NCBI RefSeq assembly: GCF_000304315.1
Contig: NC_018485.1
Coordinates: forward strand, 1,086,501-1,150,500
Length of the DNA stretch: 64,000 bases
Reading direction: 5' to 3'
DNA from: Methylocystis sp. SC2
GTDB taxonomy: Bacteria > Pseudomonadota > Alphaproteobacteria > Rhizobiales > Beijerinckiaceae
Under the pieces are notes generated by a model. The model searched no databases, was not told where the DNA came from, and saw only the letters and a list, made by a program, of their open reading frames with translations. Below, piece after piece: positions 60,520 through 64,000 of this stretch (positions within the stretch are counted from its first letter, which is position 1; every line of letters begins with the position of its first letter). A program made the position numbers and the translations under genes.

Positions 60520-60907
60520 CTGCTGTCAAGCTCCATTCGGTTCGGGAGTAGCGCTGATACGCCAATTGGAAAAAATAGGCAATAATCTCTTGGCTCTAGA
60601 CGCGCGGGCGATTTTTTTTGACGCTGCCTTGGGGATTTTTTCTAGAAAATGCCCAATCATCGTCCCGTAAAAAAACGCAGTTCCTCTTGACGCTGTGACA
60701 TGGAGAGGCGATGTATTTGCCTGAGATGTGTGCGGCGCTTTTCAGAGATGGCGTGAATAGCCGGCGAATGCAGCGGGAACGGCGCAATCGCCATTTGTTA
60801 ATTTGGGCGCCGGACATCAGACGATTGAGCGAAACGCCGAACTGCGGGTTGACGGCGTTAGCCGGCGACGCCCGCGTTTAACACCGTAACCCGACCGCGA
60901 GACTAAG
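60520..60907. other. Divergent intergenic region, AT-rich patches
   Basis: A 388-base gap between divergent rpoZ and the NYN-protein gene. It is one of the most AT-rich parts of the window (ATTTTTTTTGACG near 60609, a GATTTTTTCTAGAAAATGCCC segment near 60635) and contains TTGACGCTGTGACATGG at 60687 as a possible -35 region. No small gene was found. Confidence 0.5.
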
Positions 60908-61519
60908 ATGGCAGATATCGAACGAACTGCGTTGTTTATTGATGGCGCGAACTTATACGCGACCGCGAAATCACTTGGATTCGATATTGATTATAAGCGC
61001 TTGCTCCGCGAATTTCAGGGCAAGGGCCGTCTGATCCGCGCGTTCTACTACACTGCGTTGATCGAGGACCAAGAGTATTCGTCAATCCGTCCTCTTATCG
61101 ATTGGCTGGACTACAATGGCTATGCGGTCGTGACTAAGCCGACGAAGGAGTTCGTCGATTCGCTCGGCCGTCGCAAAGTTAAAGGCAATATGGACATCGA
61201 GCTGGCGGTCGACGCCATGGAAATGGCCGGCCATATCGACCACATGGTGCTGTTCTCGGGCGACGGCGACTTCCGGTCGCTTGTCGAGTCCGTGCAGCGG
61301 CGCGGCGTTCGGGTTTCGGTCATTTCGACGATCACCACTCAGCCGCCAATGATCGCTGACGAGTTGCGTCGCCAGGCCGACGAATTCATCGACCTCATCC
61401 ATCTCGTGGGCAAGATCGGCCGCGATCCGGGCGAGCGCGCCGAGCGCATGCAGCGCTATCAGGAGCGTCCTCGTCCCACGCCCCAGGCGGCTCACGCCGA
61501 AGAAGAAGACGGCGAGTGA
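60908..61519 (+). CDS. NYN-domain protein (LabA/DUF88 family)
   Basis: A 203-residue PIN-like NYN domain protein. Conserved acidic residues of the putative metal site are in TALFIDGANLYATAKSLG, GNMDIELAVDAMEMAG and VLFSGDGDFRSLVESVQRRG. NYN proteins are single-strand RNases or RNA-processing factors. The C-terminal 35 residues are Arg/Pro/Glu-rich. The start ATG 60908 gives the normal N-terminus. It is divergent from rpoZ and convergent with smpB. Confidence 0.9.
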   Translation: MADIERTALFIDGANLYATAKSLGFDIDYKRLLREFQGKGRLIRAFYYTALIEDQEYSSIRPLIDWLDYNGYAVVTKPTKEFVDSLGRRKVKGNMDIELAVDAMEMAGHIDHMVLFSGDGDFRSLVESVQRRGVRVSVISTITTQPPMIADELRRQADEFIDLIHLVGKIGRDPGERAERMQRYQERPRPTPQAAHAEEEDGE

Positions 61520-61591
61520 CGGCGCGGCCCTGACGGACAACCCGATGCTCGGCGTCTCGACTGCAGGACGCCGAACCCTGGGAGGTCGGGG

Positions 61592-62068
61592 TCAGCCGCG
61601 GGCGCGCAACAGGCGGCCTTTTTCGCGGCTCCAGTCGCGCTTCTTTTCGACTTCACGTTTGTCGTGCAGCTTCTTGCCCTTTCCTAGGGCGATTTGCAGC
61701 TTGGCCCTGCCCTTGGCGTTGAAATAGAGCTTCAGCGGCACGATCGTCATGCCCTCGCGCTCGACGGCCTGCGACAGCTTGACGATCTCCCGCGACTTGA
61801 GCAGCAGTTTGCGCGGCCGCTTCGGCGGATGGTTGAAGCGGTTGCCGGCGAGATATTCCGGGATGTTGGCGTTGACCAGCCATGCCTCGCCTTGCCGATC
61901 GACATGGGCGTAGCTTTCGGCGATCGTCGCCTTGCCCGTGCGCAGCGACTTCACCTCCGTGCCCGTCAGCGCCAGCCCTGCTTCGAAAATCTCGCCGATT
62001 TCGTAATTGTAGCGCGCCTTGCGATTGTCGGCGACGACCTTGAAATTCGGATCCGGCTTTGCGGCCAC
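61592..62068 (-). CDS. smpB: SsrA-binding protein SmpB
   Basis: A 158-residue SmpB, which binds tmRNA and brings it to stalled ribosomes. It shows [40 protein letters not shown] and the basic C-terminal tail [17 protein letters not shown], needed in the decoding centre. The tmRNA gene itself is not in the window. dapA lies upstream on the same strand with a RIME-like repeat between them. Confidence 0.95.
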   Translation of the reverse strand: MAAKPDPNFKVVADNRKARYNYEIGEIFEAGLALTGTEVKSLRTGKATIAESYAHVDRQGEAWLVNANIPEYLAGNRFNHPPKRPRKLLLKSREIVKLSQAVEREGMTIVPLKLYFNAKGRAKLQIALGKGKKLHDKREVEKKRDWSREKGRLLRARG

Positions 62069-62118
62069 TGATTTTCCTCAAAGCGTCTCGACACAGGCGA
62101 GACGAGAATCTGGCGCCT

Positions 62119-62217
62119 TAGAGCAGGTTCCCAAAAAGATGCGAACCTGCTCCACCATTTTGATTTCGAGCAATTCCTATCGATCACATGATTTCGTGTG
62201 ATCGGGAAGCGCTCTAG
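62119..62217. repeat. RIME-like intergenic element, copy D
   Basis: A shortened version of the element at 12054: GAGCAGGTTCCCAAAAAGA directly joined to TGCGAACCTGCTCC (the CTTTTTCGATGA half is missing), then GATCACATG-ATTT-CGTGTGATC and GGGAAGCGCTCTAG. The second stem keeps pairing through a G-T. Confidence 0.85.
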
Positions 62218-63107
62218 GCGGGGAGCACGCCGGCGTGGATCATCGCCGCGCGTATGCGATCCTTCGTCGGTTGCGTGCACGGCACCAGCGGGAGACGCAC
62301 CTCTTCTTCAGCCTTGCCGAGAAGCGACAAGCCGTATTTAGCGCCCGTGACGCCGGCCTCAAGAAAAGTCGCGACATGCAGCGGCGTCAGCCTGTCCTGG
62401 ATCTCCAGCGCTTTGGCGTAGTCGCCGGCGAGACAGGCGTTCTGCAGATCGGCGCAAAGCCGCGGCGCGATGTTGGCGACGACGGAGATGCAGCCATGCG
62501 CGCCCGCCGCCATGCAGGCGAGCGCCGTGAGATCGTCGCCCGAAAGCTGGATGAACTCCGGCCCCATCGCCGCGCGCTGCAGCGAAATGCGGCCGATATT
62601 GCCGGTGGCGTCCTTCACGCCGACCACATTCTTCAATTCGGCGCAGCGCTTCATGGTCTCGACGCTCATGTCGATGACCGAGCGCGGCGGGATATTGTAG
62701 ATGATGATGGGAATCGAGACGGCGTCGTTGATCGCCTTGAAGTGCAGATACAGCCCTTCCTGATTGGGCTTATTATAATAAGGCGTGACGATCAGGAGCC
62801 CGTCGGCGCCGGCGCGTTCGGCGTGGCCGGCGATGGCGATCGCCTCGCGGGTGTTGTTCGAGCCCGCGCCGGCGACGACCGGCGCCCGCCCTCGCGCGGC
62901 GCGAATCGTCTCGGTGATGACCCGCCCATGCTCCTCGTGGCTCAGCGTCGGGCTCTCGCCCGTCGTGCCGACGGGCACGAGGCCATGCGTTCCATTTTCG
63001 ATCTGCCAATCGATCAGCGCGCGCAGTGCGTCATAATCGACCTCTCCATGGGAAAACGGCGTGACAAGGGCCGTCATCGACCCATGAAAAATCGGCTTTA
63101 CGCTCAT
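62214..63107 (-). CDS. dapA: 4-Hydroxy-tetrahydrodipicolinate synthase
   Basis: A 297-residue DapA that condenses pyruvate and aspartate semialdehyde in lysine and peptidoglycan precursor synthesis. The Schiff-base lysine is in [27 protein letters not shown] and [14 protein letters not shown] are the conserved N-terminal motifs, and the tyrosine relay includes [15 protein letters not shown]. The length is normal. It is divergent from a lytic transglycosylase gene, the common alphaproteobacterial order. The stop codon abuts repeat copy D. Confidence 0.95.
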   Translation of the reverse strand: MSVKPIFHGSMTALVTPFSHGEVDYDALRALIDWQIENGTHGLVPVGTTGESPTLSHEEHGRVITETIRAARGRAPVVAGAGSNNTREAIAIAGHAERAGADGLLIVTPYYNKPNQEGLYLHFKAINDAVSIPIIIYNIPPRSVIDMSVETMKRCAELKNVVGVKDATGNIGRISLQRAAMGPEFIQLSGDDLTALACMAAGAHGCISVVANIAPRLCADLQNACLAGDYAKALEIQDRLTPLHVATFLEAGVTGAKYGLSLLGKAEEEVRLPLVPCTQPTKDRIRAAMIHAGVLPA

Positions 63108-63316
63108 AGAATCAATGCTTTCCCTACGCCTCAGAGCCGCCGTAATCGCGTCGCTAAGATTGAACGCCCTTCATAGCCGTTGGGCTGCGTTGAGGAAAGC
63201 CCCACGCTATACTGGGAAGCGGCGAGAGATCGAAGACCACAGATGGCGCGCGAAGTTGACCCTTCGTAAACCAAATGAGCGCAGCTTTCTCATACCAGTA
63301 GGGAAACGCGGTGATA

Positions 63317-64000
63317 ATGTTGCCTCGACGTGTCGCGACGCGGTTCAAACTGACGGTCGGCATCGCCGCCCTCGTGATCGCCGCGCCTGCTTTCACCGGC
63401 CTTGACCGTCTTGGCGACGGAGAGGCGAAGCGCAAAGCCTCCGGGGGTTGGACGCCTTCGATCCCTTTCAGTCTCGGCGCTTGGCGCTCGCGGGTCGGCA
63501 CGTTGCAGGAGGCTGTGCACGAGTTCGTCGACCGCAAACACGCTGACGACGAGGCCGCGCATCCTCTGGAAAATTCACTCTTTGCCGCCGACGAAGGCGG
63601 GCTGCCGCCGATCGTCGCCTACGTTCCTGCGCAGGGCTGGCTCAACGGCGCTGCGGCGAAGGCGAATCTCGCCGCGCTGCTGGGCGGCGACACAGACGGC
63701 TTCATACAAGCGGTCGCCATATATAAAGCCGGAGATTTCGCTCAAGGTGACGACGCCGCGTCGCGACTCGATGCGCCGCTCGCCGACGCCGCGCGGTGGA
63801 CCGGCCTTCGGCTGCATCCCCGCGAAGCCGGGTTCAGGCGCATCGCCGAATTCCTTGCGGCTCACCCGGACTGGCCCGCCGGCGACTGGTTGCGCCGTCG
63901 CGCCGAGCAGGCGCTCGTCGCCGAGCGCCACGCCGACAAGAGCGTGCTGGCTTGGTTCGCGGACAACAAGCCGCTCACCGGCTTTGGCAAATATGCCCTC
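63317..64000 (+). CDS. Soluble lytic transglycosylase, N-terminal part (cut by window edge)
   Basis: The frame from ATG 63317 stays open to the window end (228 codons). It begins with a membrane anchor or signal (KLTVGIAALVIAAPAFTGL) and continues with the helical superhelix region of Slt-type murein transglycosylases, including FLAAHPDWPAGDWLRRRAEQ and DKSVLAWFADNKPLTGFGK. Slt enzymes cleave peptidoglycan to 1,6-anhydromuramic products. The catalytic SLT domain lies beyond the window. The neighbour dapA (divergent) and the Slt order are conserved in Hyphomicrobiales, which supports the call. Confidence 0.75.
   Translation, partial: MLPRRVATRFKLTVGIAALVIAAPAFTGLDRLGDGEAKRKASGGWTPSIPFSLGAWRSRVGTLQEAVHEFVDRKHADDEAAHPLENSLFAADEGGLPPIVAYVPAQGWLNGAAAKANLAALLGGDTDGFIQAVAIYKAGDFAQGDDAASRLDAPLADAARWTGLRLHPREAGFRRIAEFLAAHPDWPAGDWLRRRAEQALVAERHADKSVLAWFADNKPLTGFGKYAL

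Noticed and set aside
1-64000. CRISPR array, rRNA operon, prophage, riboswitch, replication origin
   Set aside because: No regularly spaced short repeats, no rRNA-like stretch, no phage structural genes or integrase, no recognisable riboswitch core and no DnaA-box cluster were seen. The repeats present are dispersed palindromes, not arrays.

Overview
The window is chromosomal DNA from a GC-rich alphaproteobacterium of the order Hyphomicrobiales that uses the archaeal-type tetrahydromethanopterin (H4MPT)/methanofuran route of formaldehyde oxidation. This makes it a methylotroph, most likely a methanotroph of the Methylocystaceae/Beijerinckiaceae type. The key evidence is fae (formaldehyde-activating enzyme), mtdB (methylene-H4MPT dehydrogenase) and several cofactor-biosynthesis genes (mfnB-folB fusion, mfnE, mfnF, an archaeal-type flavoprotein, a DHPS-like protein, DUF447). 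No methane or methanol oxidation gene is in the window, so the growth substrate is inferred. Housekeeping synteny (trpA-accD-folC; rpoZ-rsh; pdxJ-lepB-rnc-era-recO; smpB-dapA-slt) is alphaproteobacterial.

Layout. 1-6.4 kb: a glycoside hydrolase 2 gene cut by the window edge, an MsbA-like ABC exporter, and two adjacent GH1-like glycosidases on the minus strand. 6.7-15.8 kb: an envelope and metal region with two HdeA-like proteins, a HupE/UreJ-like membrane protein, a CopC-domain protein, a PepSY-TM protein, a bufferin-like Cys-rich precursor, two paralogous membrane proteins built from a triple repeat, a FYDLN zinc-ribbon protein and several very small membrane proteins. 15.9-17.6 kb: two identical tRNA-Gln(CTG) genes flanking an HU-like protein and a disordered protein. 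17.9-24.6 kb: Ppx/GppA, RppH (behind an IS481 remnant), RsmB, SDHAF4-like DUF1674, a cyclase, a LuxR regulator and a dienelactone hydrolase. 24.9-30.0 kb: Kup, TrpA, AccD, FolC. 30.1-39.5 kb: the C1 cofactor cluster, with four biosynthesis genes and DUF447 on the plus strand and mtdB-fae-mfnF on the minus strand, separated by a porin-like gene and a repeat. 39.9-43.5 kb: rpmB, a PadR/permease-prefix operon, REP repeats, thrS and tRNA-Arg. 43.6-51.7 kb: hydrolase, cysE, a membrane-anchored periplasmic protein, glycosyltransferase, parC, recO. 51.8-60.5 kb: era-rnc-lepB, pdxJ, an accessory insert (AraC/GyrI regulator, TacAT-type toxin-antitoxin, PD-(D/E)XK-like protein), rsh and rpoZ. 60.9-64 kb: NYN protein, smpB, dapA and the start of a soluble lytic transglycosylase.

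How the genes work together. Fae condenses formaldehyde with H4MPT and MtdB oxidises the product, while the Mfn/DHPS-like/FolB/flavoprotein set is expected to make or reduce the methanofuran and H4MPT cofactors. The 6.7-12.7 kb block suggests periplasmic copper and acid-stress handling, which suits an organism depending on copper enzymes; this is inference. Two families of dispersed intergenic repeats (a RIME-like element in four full copies and one half copy, and a REP-like element) punctuate the window.
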